A stretch of DNA of 64,000 nt from Aigarchaeota archaeon (GCA_025059745.1 JANXDH010000004.1:173783-237782); one strand, 5' to 3'. Shown: positions 50,333 through 59,911, counted from the stretch's first letter. A program made the numbers and translations. Notes: generated by a model from the letters alone, not told the origin.

Positions 50333-50455
50333 CTATGGGCTCGGAGCGCCTTGCTGAGCCGGAGCCGCGGGCTTGGCCGGCTTAGTCACCTTCTTCGCAG
50401 GGGCCTTCTTCTTCGCCTTGCCCTTCTTCTTAGTGGCAGTCTTCTTCTTCGCCAT
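50333..50455 (-). CDS. Lys/Ala/Pro-rich small basic protein (40 aa)
   Basis: On the minus strand from the ATG at 50455 an open frame of 40 codons runs to the TAG at 50333-50335. The protein reads AKKKTATKKKGKAKKKAPAK after Met and ends PAKPAAPAQQGAPSP, that is, almost only Lys, Ala, Pro, Thr and Gly. Such composition resembles histone H1 tails and DNA- or rRNA-binding extensions. A TATA-like element at 50489-50502 about 40 bases upstream supports expression. Composition alone suggests nucleic-acid binding. Confidence 0.65.
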   Translation of the reverse strand: MAKKKTATKKKGKAKKKAPAKKVTKPAKPAAPAQQGAPSP

Positions 50456-50488
50456 ACCTATCTCGCATCATATATTTACCAATCGATT

Positions 50489-50502
50489 GTATAAATATTT
50501 TC
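50489..50502 (-). promoter_or_regulatory. TATA-like region of the Lys/Ala/Pro protein gene
   Basis: Minus-strand GAAAATATTTATAC lies about 40 bases before the ATG at 50455, in a strongly AT-rich segment (50460-50530). The separate element near 50558-50566 serves the plus-strand AsnRS gene. Confidence 0.45.
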
Positions 50503-50594
50503 TTGTTCTAAACGATCCTTTAATGTAAAATTCGATGCTAGAAGATCGCCTCTCAAATACTTAATAACGATCCGAGGGTCCAGTATCTGCAGGT

Positions 50595-51884
50595 GTGAGG
50601 AGGCCGATAGAGGAGGTCCTACAGTCGCCGGAGGGAACCGAGGTCGAGGTATGGGGGTGGGTGAGGAACGTCAGGAGGCACGGAAAGCTGATCTTCCTGG
50701 ATCTGAGGGACGCCTCGGGAATAGTCCAGGTAGCCGTGAAGGGTGGCGTCGCGGAGGACTCGGCTCTGAGAGTCGCGGAGAGCCTGAGGAGGGAGTCGTC
50801 AGTGAAGGTTACGGGTACCGTGAAGTTGGATGAGAGGGCGCCATCAGGGGTCGAGATAAGGTGCAAGAGGATCGAGGTCATCAGTCTAGCCGAAGAGGAC
50901 TACCCCATACGGCCCAAGATAGGGCCCAAGAAGCTCTACGACTACCGTCACCTACACCTGAGGAGCCCTAAGATAGCGAGCCTGATGAGGATAAGGTCAA
51001 ACCTCCTAGAGGCCTTCAGGGAGTTCTTCAGGTCGAGGGGGTTCGTGGAGATCAACTGCCCCTCCATAATAACGGCGGCCGTGGAGGGCGGTTCCACGCT
51101 ATTCGAGGTGAACTACTTCGGGAAGAAGGCCTACCTGACCCAGAGCGTCCAGTTCTACCAAGAGGCCGCGATCTTCGGGCTCGAGAGGGTCTACAGCATA
51201 CAGCCCAGCTTCAGGGCGGAGAAGAGTCGAACTACGAGGCACTTGTCCGAGTTCTGGCACATCGAGGCCGAGATCTCCTTTGCAGACCTGAATGCCCTGA
51301 TGGACGTGGTAGAGGAGATGGTCAACTACGTAGTCAACAGGACTGCAGAGACCTCATACAGGGAGATAAAGTCCCTTAACAGGAGCGTGAGGACCGAAGA
51401 GGTGGAGAGGCCGTTCCCCCGCATAAAGTACGCCGAGGCGCTGGAGATACTGGAGAGGAGGGGCGTGAGGACCTACTGGGGGATCGACCTGGGGGCGGAC
51501 GAGGAGCGAGTGATCTCTACGGAGTTCGAGAGGCCCGTCTTCGTCACGCACTTCCCCAAGGAGGTCAAAGCGTTCTATCACAAGGTAGACGAGGAGGACC
51601 CCAGAGTAACCTTGAGCGCCGACCTTCTGGCACCGAGGGGGAACGGAGAGATAGTGGGAGGGGGGGTCAGGATAGACCGATACGATCAGCTTATCGAGAG
51701 GATCTACCAGTTTGGTCTGGACCCGAAGGATTATTCATGGTACCTAGACCTGAGGAGGTACGGGTCAGTACCACACGCGGGCTTCGGAATAGGCGTCGAG
51801 CGGGTCTTGAAGTGGATACTAGACCTACCGCACGTCAGGACAGCCTGCCTCTTCCCCAGGACGCCTACAAGGGTGACTCCGTAG
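50595..51884 (+). CDS. asnS: Asparaginyl-tRNA synthetase
   Basis: A 429-residue class IIb synthetase. The N-terminal OB fold begins VEVWGWVRNVRRHGKLIFLDLRDASG. Class II motif 2 is SFRAEKSRTTRHLSEFWHIEAE, and motif 3 is GFGIGVERVLKWI. Within motif regions, YLTQSVQFYQEAAIFG, DYSWYLDLRRYGSVPHAGFG and ACLFPRTPTRVTP agree with AsnRS rather than AspRS. The GTG at 50595 is the start, about 32 bases after a TATA-like ACTTAATAACG element. mptA follows, 66 bases downstream. Confidence 0.9.
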   Translation: MRRPIEEVLQSPEGTEVEVWGWVRNVRRHGKLIFLDLRDASGIVQVAVKGGVAEDSALRVAESLRRESSVKVTGTVKLDERAPSGVEIRCKRIEVISLAEEDYPIRPKIGPKKLYDYRHLHLRSPKIASLMRIRSNLLEAFREFFRSRGFVEINCPSIITAAVEGGSTLFEVNYFGKKAYLTQSVQFYQEAAIFGLERVYSIQPSFRAEKSRTTRHLSEFWHIEAEISFADLNALMDVVEEMVNYVVNRTAETSYREIKSLNRSVRTEEVERPFPRIKYAEALEILERRGVRTYWGIDLGADEERVISTEFERPVFVTHFPKEVKAFYHKVDEEDPRVTLSADLLAPRGNGEIVGGGVRIDRYDQLIERIYQFGLDPKDYSWYLDLRRYGSVPHAGFGIGVERVLKWILDLPHVRTACLFPRTPTRVTP

Positions 51885-51950
51885 ATCTACGCAATATGTT
51901 ATCAGGCAGGTTATCCTTATCTTAAGCCTGTGAGCGATATGGGATGACCG

Positions 51951-52856
51951 ATGACCGCTACCGAACTCCCCGATCTACAGTCTCAGAGGCCGGGGGTGGC
52001 CTTAGGCCTTGATAGGGTTGGTATAACCGGGGTAAGGGCGCCCATGGGGAGCATCATCAGGATCAGGGACGGACTCATCTTACAGGACCCCTTGATAAGC
52101 GTATTCGTGAATCTTCCTCGGGATCAGAGGGGGATACACACCAGCAGGTCATATGAGGCGTTATACGAGGTGATAGAGGAGGCGAGGGGCAGTAAATCCA
52201 GACTCGAGGAGGTCGCGGAGAGGGTAGCGAGGCTACTACTACTCAAACACGACTACGCAACTAAGTCACACGTCAGGATAATAGGTAACGTACTCAGGGA
52301 GGTCAAGGCACCCAAGACCAGCAAGAGCTCCTTCGAGAGGATACGAGCGATGGTCGGGGCCTCGGGGCGCAACGAGGACGGCAACATAAACGTCTCTCTC
52401 TCGCTTGGGACCGAGGTCTGGGGGGTGACCGCGTGTCCGTGTGCCCAGAAGGTCATAAGCACCCTACTGAACAACCACCAGAACGGTTCCTACACGGTCA
52501 CCCACATGCAGAGGACCCTCTTCAGAGCCTCTCTATCCCCGATAGAGTCCAATTCCGTAGACCTCCTAGAGTTCGCCGACGTGGTGAAGTCAGGGATGAG
52601 CGCCCCCCTCTTCCAACTCCTCAAGAGGATCGACGAGGCCTACGTGGTCCTTAGGGCGGTGGAGAACCCGCTCTTCGTGGAGGACACGGTGAGGATCATC
52701 GCCCACAACGTAGCTACCCGATTCACGGAACTCCCTGACTCCACGACCCTACAGGTGAGGGTGAGGAGCATCGAGAGCCTCCACGAGTACAACTTCGAGG
52801 CCGAGCTGAGATCGACTCTGGGCGAGGTAAGGGCTCTGAAGAGAGGCGATAGATGA
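51951..52856 (+). CDS. mptA: GTP cyclohydrolase MptA (FolE2-type)
   Basis: A 301-residue Fe(II)-dependent GTP cyclohydrolase, first step of archaeal pterin synthesis. It begins ELPDLQSQRP.VALGLDRVGITGVRAP, and the Cys-containing TEVWGVTACPCAQKVI and SYTVTHMQRTLFRASLSP segments match the active-site region. The start ATG lies about 30 bases after an ATCTTAAGCC element, and the end overlaps the MptE gene as ATGA. The pair makes 6-hydroxymethyl-pterin precursors for methanopterin-like cofactors or folate. Confidence 0.92.
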   Translation: MTATELPDLQSQRPGVALGLDRVGITGVRAPMGSIIRIRDGLILQDPLISVFVNLPRDQRGIHTSRSYEALYEVIEEARGSKSRLEEVAERVARLLLLKHDYATKSHVRIIGNVLREVKAPKTSKSSFERIRAMVGASGRNEDGNINVSLSLGTEVWGVTACPCAQKVISTLLNNHQNGSYTVTHMQRTLFRASLSPIESNSVDLLEFADVVKSGMSAPLFQLLKRIDEAYVVLRAVENPLFVEDTVRIIAHNVATRFTELPDSTTLQVRVRSIESLHEYNFEAELRSTLGEVRALKRGDR

Positions 52857-53638
52857 GGGAGGAAGGGCCAGGTGAGTGGTGGTACAGTAAGTACGAATCG
52901 ATACTAAGCGTCTTTGGGTTCGACCGTAAACGGGACGAGCTCGCGGCCGAGTCGTGCGGTGAATTAATGCTAAGCCGCCCCTGCGTCGTCGGTGACGTCC
53001 GTAGCCTAATCGAGGGTAGGACTGTGGTCCTCGCGGGCGGTTCTGACGTGCTGGAGGAGGACCTCAGAGCGTTGTCCGGGACGCGAGGGAGGTTTGGCTT
53101 AGTCTTGGTGGCAGCAGACGGTGCGACCAGACCGATACTCGAGAAAGGTCTAGTACCAGACGTGGTAGTGACCGACCTCGATGGCGGTATAGACTCCCTT
53201 ATGAGCGCTCGGGAGAGGGGAGCGTTTCTCATCGTCCACGCCCACGGCGATAACCTCGTCGAGGTGACGGAGTTCCTAAAGAGGGTCGATGGGCGGATAG
53301 AAGCGACCTGCCAGTGCAGGCCGACGGGTCACGTCCATAACTTCGGTGGTTTCACCGATGGTGATAGGGCCGCCTTCCTAGTGCTCTCCTTTCAGCCCTC
53401 CGCCCTCGTACTGATAGGGATGGACCTCGACGGACCGGTTGGACGATTGACGAAGCCAGATGGATGGTACACACCCGAGAGGGAGAGGATCAAGAGGCTG
53501 AAGTTGAGGGTCGCGTCGGACCTCTTCCTGACCGCATCAGAGATCTACGGTGGGAAGGTCAGGTTGATCGACGCCTCCTCCTCATCCAGTACCGTACCCG
53601 GGTTCATTAAGAGGCCGCTCAGATCGGTCTTCGAGTGA
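52853..53638 (+). CDS. 6-hydroxymethyl-7,8-dihydropterin pyrophosphokinase MptE-like (DUF115)
   Basis: A 261-residue protein of the DUF115/archaeal HPPK family. The middle shows TVVLAGGSDVLEEDL, LVLVAADGATRPILEKGLVPDVVVTDLDGGIDSL and LIVHAHGDNLVEV, with several acidic residues for Mg-ATP. RPTGHVHNFGGFTDGDRAAFL and LIGMDLDGPVGR follow. It activates hydroxymethylpterin with ATP. Its start overlaps the mptA stop, so the two consecutive steps are translationally coupled. Confidence 0.88.
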   Translation: MREEGPGEWWYSKYESILSVFGFDRKRDELAAESCGELMLSRPCVVGDVRSLIEGRTVVLAGGSDVLEEDLRALSGTRGRFGLVLVAADGATRPILEKGLVPDVVVTDLDGGIDSLMSARERGAFLIVHAHGDNLVEVTEFLKRVDGRIEATCQCRPTGHVHNFGGFTDGDRAAFLVLSFQPSALVLIGMDLDGPVGRLTKPDGWYTPERERIKRLKLRVASDLFLTASEIYGGKVRLIDASSSSSTVPGFIKRPLRSVFE

Positions 53639-53639
53639 C

Positions 53640-54353
53640 TCAGACCTCAACTCGTATTATCGCATCCAGTGCAACGCGGGCCGCGATATCAACGTAGCTC
53701 CTGAGGGCAGTGGCATCTACCATCGGCGTCATCTCAGCCAAGTTATCACTCACTATGAGAATCGCCCCCGTCTTCACCTTCCTCAGCATCCCTATGCCGA
53801 AGAGGGTCGCACACTCCATCTCGACCGAGACGTGCCCCCTATCATACCACTTCTTCGCGAACTCGTGATCCTCCGCGTAGAACGCCTCACTCGAGAAGAC
53901 GGGCCCCACGTGACACTTAATCCCCCTCGCCTCGGCCGACCTCACCAGCTCCAGTGTTACATCGAAAGACGGTACGGGCGATATGTGAACGTCCGGTACG
54001 TACTGGTTAAGAGTGCCGCCTATGTACGAGGCCCCGGTCGCTATCACCAGCTCGCCCACCCGGACCCCTTTCACGAAAGCGCCGGTAGACCCTAACCTGA
54101 TCAATACTTTCGCGCCCAGCATTATCAGCTCCTCGAAGACGATGGCCGAGGACGGTCCACCCACTCCGTGGCACGCTACGCTCACCCTCTTACCGTTATA
54201 GGTCCCGGTGTAGGTTATGAAACCCCTATTCTCGTTCACCAATATTGAGTTCTCGAGCATCTTGGATACCTGGACCACACGCGCGGGGTCGCCGGCAACT
54301 ATCACCCTCTCTGCTATGTCACCGGCCTTGGCCTTGAGGTGCTGTGGCTTCAA
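53640..54353 (-). CDS. Purine-nucleoside (or uridine) phosphorylase
   Basis: A 237-residue PNP/UDP phosphorylase. It begins HLKAKAGDIAERVIVAGDPARV, and has GFITYTGTYNGKRVSVACHGVGGPSSAI, RLGSTGAF, VEMECATLFGIG and ILIVSDNLAEM. The last segment contains the conserved SD for base specificity. Nucleosides plus phosphate give base and ribose 1-phosphate. It starts with TTG, 29 bases after a minus-strand ACTTATATTTTCC element, and ends head-to-tail with the MptE gene. Confidence 0.92.
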   Translation of the reverse strand: MKPQHLKAKAGDIAERVIVAGDPARVVQVSKMLENSILVNENRGFITYTGTYNGKRVSVACHGVGGPSSAIVFEELIMLGAKVLIRLGSTGAFVKGVRVGELVIATGASYIGGTLNQYVPDVHISPVPSFDVTLELVRSAEARGIKCHVGPVFSSEAFYAEDHEFAKKWYDRGHVSVEMECATLFGIGMLRKVKTGAILIVSDNLAEMTPMVDATALRSYVDIAARVALDAIIRVEV

Positions 54354-54462
54354 CGGTCTTCAAGGACCCGGGGGAAAATATAAGTTTAGGTGGACTGAGG
54401 AGTCGCGTATTTATCTGAGCTGCAACCATATGGCCCTCAGAGGATAGAGCAACGGGTGTCGC

Positions 54463-57400
54463 GTGATGTACGCTCTACCACCGATCTACGACTGGAAGTC
54501 AGTCGAGGCGTGGGTTACGAAGTTTTGGGCGGAGAACGACATAGTTAGGCTCGTAATGGAGAGGAATAAGGGCGCACCGATCTTCGCGTTCTTGGAGGGA
54601 CCTCCAACGGTCAACGGCTACATGCACATAGGTCACGCTAGGGGTCGCGTGTACAAGGACATTGTCCTCAGGTACCAGTCTATGAGAGGTATGGACGTGT
54701 GGAGGAGGGCCGGGTGGGACTGCCAAGGACTGCCCACGGAGCTTGAGGTCGAGAAGAGACTCGGGATAAAGAGCAAGAAGGACATCGAGGCGATAGGGAT
54801 GGAGCGGTTCGTCCAGGAGGCCAACGCTCTCGTAGATCACTACATAGAGAGGTGGCGCGCAGACTCGGAGAGGCTCGGTCTGTGGCTAGATTACGAGACG
54901 GCGTATCAGACTAGAGACGAGAGGTACATGGAGCACGTCTGGTACCTCCTGAAGAGGGCATACGAAAGCAACGACCTGATAACGAGCTACAGGGTCGTCC
55001 CTTTCTGTCCGAGTTGCGAGACTCCACTATCCTCCCACGAGGTGGCTCAGGGTTACGAGGAGACCGAGGACTACTCGATATACGTCAAGTTCAAGGTCCT
55101 GGATGGGCGAGGTGGACCACCGAGATACTTGGTCATATGGACTACCACTCCTTGGACGATACCTGGTAACGAGGCTGTCGCGGTCAATCCCGATGAGACG
55201 TACGCTGAGGTGAGGGTCGGTGAGGAGGTATTGATCATCGCGGAGAAACTGGTTGAGAGGGTACTCGGCGAGACGGCCATGAAGGGTCACGAGATACTCA
55301 GGCGGATCAGAGGCAAGTCGCTAGAGGGATTGAGGTACGAGCACCCGTTGAGGGAGGAGGTACCCATCCATGAGTCCCACGCGGGACCATCGCACTCGGT
55401 CGTGACCGCAGACTTCGTGGCGTTGGACGAGGGCACCGGGTTGGTACACATAGCGCCAGGTCACGGGCCAGAGGACTTCGAGCTAGGGAAAAAGGTCGGG
55501 TTACCGGTCCTCTGTCCCATAGACCATTCAGGGCGGTTCACGGAGGAGGGAGGGGTCTTCAGGGACAAGTACTTTAGAGACGTAGCCCCAGAGGTGATAG
55601 AGAGACTCAGATCGAAGCACCTCCTCCTTTACGAGGGAAAGGTGACGCACACCTACCCTCTCTGTTGGAGGTGCGGGACTCACCTGATATACATAGCCAG
55701 CAAGCAGTGGTTCCTCAAGGTCGACAGGGTAAAGAGAATTATGATCGAGGAGAACGAGAAGGTAAAGTGGTACCCGCGGTGGGCCGGAGTAAACAGGTTC
55801 GGAGAGTGGCTCCAGAACGCCGAAGACTGGTGTATATCGAGGACTAAGATATGGGGTACTCCATTGAACGTATGGAGGTGCGAGACTTGCGGAAGAGTTA
55901 AAGTGGTCGGCTCCGCCGATGAGCTCCAGGACGCTGCAGTTAAACCGAAGATCGTGAGACTGCACAGGCCTTGGATCGATCAGGTAGTCTTCAAGTGTAT
56001 GTGTGGCGGTGAGATGCGTAGGGAGCCGTTCGTTCTAGACACCTGGCTTGACTCTGGGGTCGCCCACATAGCCAGCGTGGACTACCTCAGGAACAGGGAC
56101 CTCCTCGAGAGGCTGCATCCCTACGATTACATAACAGAGGCGATCGACCAGACGCGCGGTTGGTTCTATACGCTCATCTTTACGTCAGCCCTCCTCTTCA
56201 ACAAGTCTCCCTACAAGACTGTCTTGACGCAGGGTCACGTCCTCGATAAGTACGGGAAGAAGATGTCCAAGAGCCGATCCAACGTAATATGGGCCGCGGA
56301 CGCCTTCGAGTCCTTCGGGGTAGACAACCTCAGAGTGTATCTGACATCGAAGGCCGCGCCCTGGGACGCGGTGAACTTTGACCCAGACGAGATAAAGGTG
56401 ACCGAGTCGAACCTCAACGTCCTCTGGAACGCCTTCTCGTTCATAAAGACCTACTTCGATCTGGACCATTTCAATCCGGCGAGAGAGAGCCTGGAGTACT
56501 ATCTCGGGGAGGGTGAGCCTGAGGACAGATGGCTGCTCTCGAGGGTCAATCTAGTAATTCGCAAGGTCACTTCATCGATAGAGAGGTTCGATCTACACGA
56601 GGCCGTGAGGGAGATCTTGAGGTTCGTTCGGGAGGACCTCAGCAGGACCTACATACGCGCTGTGAGGAGGAGGTTCTGGACCGAGGAGAGGACCAAGAAC
56701 AAACTCTCCGCTTACGCCACGTCCTACTACGTTATCCTCAGGGTATTGGTGATGCTCTCGATCTTCGCCCCCTACGTCTCCGAGTACCTCTACCAGAAAC
56801 TGAGAACGCCTGATGATCCTCCGAGCATACACCTAATGAGGTGGCCCCACGCTGACGAGAAGATGATTGATCTAGAGCTCGAGGACTCCATGGAGGCCGC
56901 CGAGGACGTGATAACGGCCTCCCTCAATGCGCGCCAGAGGGCGAAGAGGAAGCTGAGGTGGCCAGTCTCGAGGTTGGTGATCGCACCGTCGACGAAGAAG
57001 GTCGCCAATCACCTGAGGACGCTCTCCTCTTATATAATGAGGATATCGAACGCGCTCTCGATCGAGATCAAGGAGCCCGGTCAGAAGCTGGACGAGCTCG
57101 AGCTCACGGTCGAACCCGTGCTACCCAAGTTAGGTCCGAAATTCGGAAAGAGACTCAACTCGGTCGTAGAGGCGCTAAAGGCGGTCAAGGTGAACGACCT
57201 GATCCAGACGTTGGAGACCCAAGGAAAGTATGAGATCCAGTTACCCGACTCGACGCTAGTCGAGATAACATCTGAGGATGTGAAGATTGCCGAGAGGCTG
57301 CCGGACTACATAGTTGAGGGCGAGGGAAGGATGTCAAAGGTCTACTTGGATCTGAGGGAGGACGAGAGGATCAGAGGTCTATCGGTTGCGAACGAGGTGA

Positions 57401-57639
57401 TCAGGAGGATACAGACGATGAGGAAGGACCTCAACCTTGAGATAACCAAGGAGGTCCTGTGCAGGCTCTACATGGAACCAGTCGAGCTCGGAGATCTGGT
57501 AAAGGACGTGGTCGATTACATAGAGGAGGAGACGAGAACCAAGTTGCTGATAGTCAACGAGGTCAAACGCGAATCAGGGGAGTACTTGAAGGAGTGGAGA
57601 GTGGGAGACGCGAGGATAGTGATAGCGCTAAGTGTTTAA
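54463..57639 (+). CDS. ileS: Isoleucyl-tRNA synthetase
   Basis: A 1058-residue class I synthetase of the archaeal/eukaryotic kind. The N-terminal GPPTVNGYMHIGHARGRVYKDI contains HIGH. The editing domain (about 200-400) has YLVIWTTTPWTIPGNEAVAV. The catalytic KKMSKSRSN motif lies near residue 600, preceded by DQTRGWFYTL, and the Zn-binding or anticodon-binding C-terminal domains follow to the end. The start is GTG 54463 or ATG 54466. The gene overlaps the RIO2 gene by eight bases. Confidence 0.97.
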   Translation: MMYALPPIYDWKSVEAWVTKFWAENDIVRLVMERNKGAPIFAFLEGPPTVNGYMHIGHARGRVYKDIVLRYQSMRGMDVWRRAGWDCQGLPTELEVEKRLGIKSKKDIEAIGMERFVQEANALVDHYIERWRADSERLGLWLDYETAYQTRDERYMEHVWYLLKRAYESNDLITSYRVVPFCPSCETPLSSHEVAQGYEETEDYSIYVKFKVLDGRGGPPRYLVIWTTTPWTIPGNEAVAVNPDETYAEVRVGEEVLIIAEKLVERVLGETAMKGHEILRRIRGKSLEGLRYEHPLREEVPIHESHAGPSHSVVTADFVALDEGTGLVHIAPGHGPEDFELGKKVGLPVLCPIDHSGRFTEEGGVFRDKYFRDVAPEVIERLRSKHLLLYEGKVTHTYPLCWRCGTHLIYIASKQWFLKVDRVKRIMIEENEKVKWYPRWAGVNRFGEWLQNAEDWCISRTKIWGTPLNVWRCETCGRVKVVGSADELQDAAVKPKIVRLHRPWIDQVVFKCMCGGEMRREPFVLDTWLDSGVAHIASVDYLRNRDLLERLHPYDYITEAIDQTRGWFYTLIFTSALLFNKSPYKTVLTQGHVLDKYGKKMSKSRSNVIWAADAFESFGVDNLRVYLTSKAAPWDAVNFDPDEIKVTESNLNVLWNAFSFIKTYFDLDHFNPARESLEYYLGEGEPEDRWLLSRVNLVIRKVTSSIERFDLHEAVREILRFVREDLSRTYIRAVRRRFWTEERTKNKLSAYATSYYVILRVLVMLSIFAPYVSEYLYQKLRTPDDPPSIHLMRWPHADEKMIDLELEDSMEAAEDVITASLNARQRAKRKLRWPVSRLVIAPSTKKVANHLRTLSSYIMRISNALSIEIKEPGQKLDELELTVEPVLPKLGPKFGKRLNSVVEALKAVKVNDLIQTLETQGKYEIQLPDSTLVEITSEDVKIAERLPDYIVEGEGRMSKVYLDLREDERIRGLSVANEVIRRIQTMRKDLNLEITKEVLCRLYMEPVELGDLVKDVVDYIEEETRTKLLIVNEVKRESGEYLKEWRVGDARIVIALSV

Positions 57640-58516
57640 CCCATCCGTAGTGAAGGCTTTAAGGTCGCTGGACGACTGGCACTTCGAGGTCCTACGAGTA
57701 CTGGAGGAGAAGATGCGTCACTACGAGACGGTACCAACAGACGTGGTTGCGAGGGAGACCGAGGCCAGCAAAGATCTAACTCTTAAGCGCCTCAGCACGC
57801 TCCACCGTTACGGATTGGTGTGGGCCCCTAGGGGGAGGGAGAGGGGATTCGTCCTCAACTACAACGGCCTTGACGCGATAGCGTTGAGGTCGGTGGTCAA
57901 CAGGGGAATCCTGGTCTCCATCGGGGGCAGGATAGGTGCGGGCAAGGAGTCGGAGGTCTACGAGGCAGTGACCGCAGAGGAGGAGAGAGTGGCGGTGAAG
58001 TTCTATCGGATGGGGTCCAGGAGCTTCAAGAAGTACAAAAGGCACAGGGACATCGCCCTTCACAGCCACCTCTACATGGAGGCATCCAGACTCGCCGCAA
58101 AGAGGGAGCTAGAGGCCCTCCAGATCTTGTACCCAAGGGGCATAAAGGTACCGAGGCCCATCTATAGGAACCGGCACCTACTAGTAACCGAGCTCATCAG
58201 AGGAATAGAGTTAGCCAAGGTCAAGGCGGTCGACGACCCCGCCCTCTTGCTCGAGAAGGTACTGCGCAATTTAGTTGAGGCCTTCAGGGCCGGTGTGGTC
58301 AACTGCGACCTCAGCGCGTACAACGTCATCTATCTGCCGGAGAGCGGTGACGTCTTCCTGATAGACTGGCCTCAGTGGGTCAGTCCCGATCACGCCACTG
58401 CTAAGTTCTACCTGAGGCGCGACATCGATAACGTGCTCGAGTTCTTCGAGAGGCGGTTACATCACCGTCCCAACAAGGATATTATGCGGGAGATACTAGG
58501 AGAAAACGTTTATTAG
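57632..58516 (+). CDS. RIO2 protein kinase/ATPase
   Basis: A 294-residue RIO2, which acts in maturation of the small ribosomal subunit. The N-terminal winged helix (1-90) includes MRHYETVPTDVVARETEASKD. The ATP loop is IGAGKESEVYEAV, followed by VAVKFYRMG (catalytic Lys). The catalytic loop reads VVNCDLSAYNVIY, with the Asp kept but the usual HGD written as NCD, and the metal loop is LIDWPQWV. The start is a GTG that overlaps the IleRS stop. Confidence 0.94.
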   Translation: MFNPSVVKALRSLDDWHFEVLRVLEEKMRHYETVPTDVVARETEASKDLTLKRLSTLHRYGLVWAPRGRERGFVLNYNGLDAIALRSVVNRGILVSIGGRIGAGKESEVYEAVTAEEERVAVKFYRMGSRSFKKYKRHRDIALHSHLYMEASRLAAKRELEALQILYPRGIKVPRPIYRNRHLLVTELIRGIELAKVKAVDDPALLLEKVLRNLVEAFRAGVVNCDLSAYNVIYLPESGDVFLIDWPQWVSPDHATAKFYLRRDIDNVLEFFERRLHHRPNKDIMREILGENVY

Positions 58517-58545
58517 ACCCTTTCCAGGTCGTTTATCGCAGAACA

Positions 58546-59169
58546 ATGAAAAAGGACGTACTGGGCCTTTTAATCTCGGCGTTCGGCCTCATCATAAGTC
58601 TGGTTCCCACGCTAATATACATCAACTTTGCAGACTCGCCCGCGTTCTACTTCTTGAACGAGCAGGTACTCCCCTCAATACCGCTCATACTCTTCATGGC
58701 GATAGTGGGGGTACCCATTACGATAGTCGGCGTCACCATATTCAGGAGGGGGATCCGGGAGATGATGGAGGAACTGAGCGAGTCTACAGCGGGTGCCATA
58801 GAAGGAGGGCGTCTGAGCGCGAATAAGTCCGTAGAAGTAGCGGTAAAGAGGTCAGCCGAGGTCTCTGGTACAAATTTTGAGCGACCTCCGACGAAGAGCG
58901 ACACCCCAAATAGATCTAAGTACCTGATCGTGTCGAGTGGGACCGAGTTGATATGTCAGAACTGCAGCTCCGCCATGCCGTTAGGCGCGAGGGTCTGCTC
59001 AAGGTGCCGCTCCCCCTTCCCGATCGCAGAGGATGAGGAGGAAGCTTGCCCGGTCTGTAGATGTTATCTAACCGACGCGAAGAGGTTGGGTGACGAGATA
59101 ATAGTCTGCAACTTTTGTTTCAGCGAGCTCAGGCTACAGGGGAACACGCTGAAGGGTCTCTCGTTATAA
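58546..59169 (+). CDS. Membrane protein with two C-terminal zinc ribbons
   Basis: A 207-residue protein. Two membrane helices at residues 6-26 and 43-66 are followed by a variable Ser/Thr-rich linker (80-130). The C-terminal half has two zinc ribbons: CQNCSSAMPLGARVCSRC and CPVCRCYLTDAKRLGDEIIVCNFC. Probably the ribbon part lies in the cytoplasm. The role is unknown. It resembles the other small zinc-ribbon membrane proteins of this window in build. Confidence 0.7.
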   Translation: MKKDVLGLLISAFGLIISLVPTLIYINFADSPAFYFLNEQVLPSIPLILFMAIVGVPITIVGVTIFRRGIREMMEELSESTAGAIEGGRLSANKSVEVAVKRSAEVSGTNFERPPTKSDTPNRSKYLIVSSGTELICQNCSSAMPLGARVCSRCRSPFPIAEDEEEACPVCRCYLTDAKRLGDEIIVCNFCFSELRLQGNTLKGLSL

Positions 59170-59179
59170 GTCGACGGGC

Positions 59180-59911
59180 TCACTCAACGATCAGTAGCTC
59201 AGGAGGCGAGTTGATCCTTACCTGAAGCCTCATGTTCCCCAATCCCCGAGATACGTACAGCCTCTTACCGTCACGGAACTCGTAGAGCCCCCTCGTGTAT
59301 CTAGAGTTAGTAATCACGGGGAAGTCACCCATCATTAAACCTCCGTGGGTGTGCCCCGCTAAAACGAGAGCCGCTCCATCGACGTAGTCGGCAGAGTTAG
59401 GATCGTGTGCTATGACGATCCCATCGAACTTCAGGCGGTTGTAGACCCTCGACTCACTCCAATCGAATCCGTATAGTTGTCCGACCTTCGAGTCATATCG
59501 CATCCCGTGAAGCACGGTAAAACCCCACCTCCTCAAGGAAGCGATACACTCCCCGTCTTTGAGGCTCCAGTACTCGTGATTGCCTAGGACCGCTAACTTC
59601 TCCCGAGCGTCGAGCCCCCTCAGGAAGTCATCCACCACATCGAACCTCTGGGTCTCCTCATCGACGAGATCGCCACCGATCACTACCACGTCCGGTCGCA
59701 GATCGCTCAGAGCGCTCATTACTCGCTCCACCTCATCAGCCTCATGAAGGTGTAGGTCTGGGAGGAACGCCAGAGTCCCACCTATTCCTAGGTCGAGCCT
59801 AGTCACGTATACCTCATCTCTGTTATTTATCTGAGGCAACAGCGCGGCCAGAGAGATCGAGAGTAGACCTCCTAGAATCAACGATCTGCGGCTAATCAGA
59901 CTCGAGGGCAT
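59180..59911 (-). CDS. Exported/anchored metallophosphoesterase, YkuE-like
   Basis: A 243-residue phosphoesterase with an N-terminal SRRSLILGGLLSISLAALL segment that looks like a twin-arginine signal or signal anchor. The catalytic domain has FLPDLHLHE, VVIGGDLVD, VLGNHEYWS, GIVIAHDPNSA and LAGHTHGGLMMGDFP, the complete order of metal ligands. YkuE/YaeI-like proteins act on membrane-linked or UDP-sugar-like phosphodiesters at the cell surface. The gene is convergent with the zinc-ribbon gene, ten bases apart. Confidence 0.88.
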   Translation of the reverse strand: MPSSLISRRSLILGGLLSISLAALLPQINNRDEVYVTRLDLGIGGTLAFLPDLHLHEADEVERVMSALSDLRPDVVVIGGDLVDEETQRFDVVDDFLRGLDAREKLAVLGNHEYWSLKDGECIASLRRWGFTVLHGMRYDSKVGQLYGFDWSESRVYNRLKFDGIVIAHDPNSADYVDGAALVLAGHTHGGLMMGDFPVITNSRYTRGLYEFRDGKRLYVSRGLGNMRLQVRINSPPELLIVE

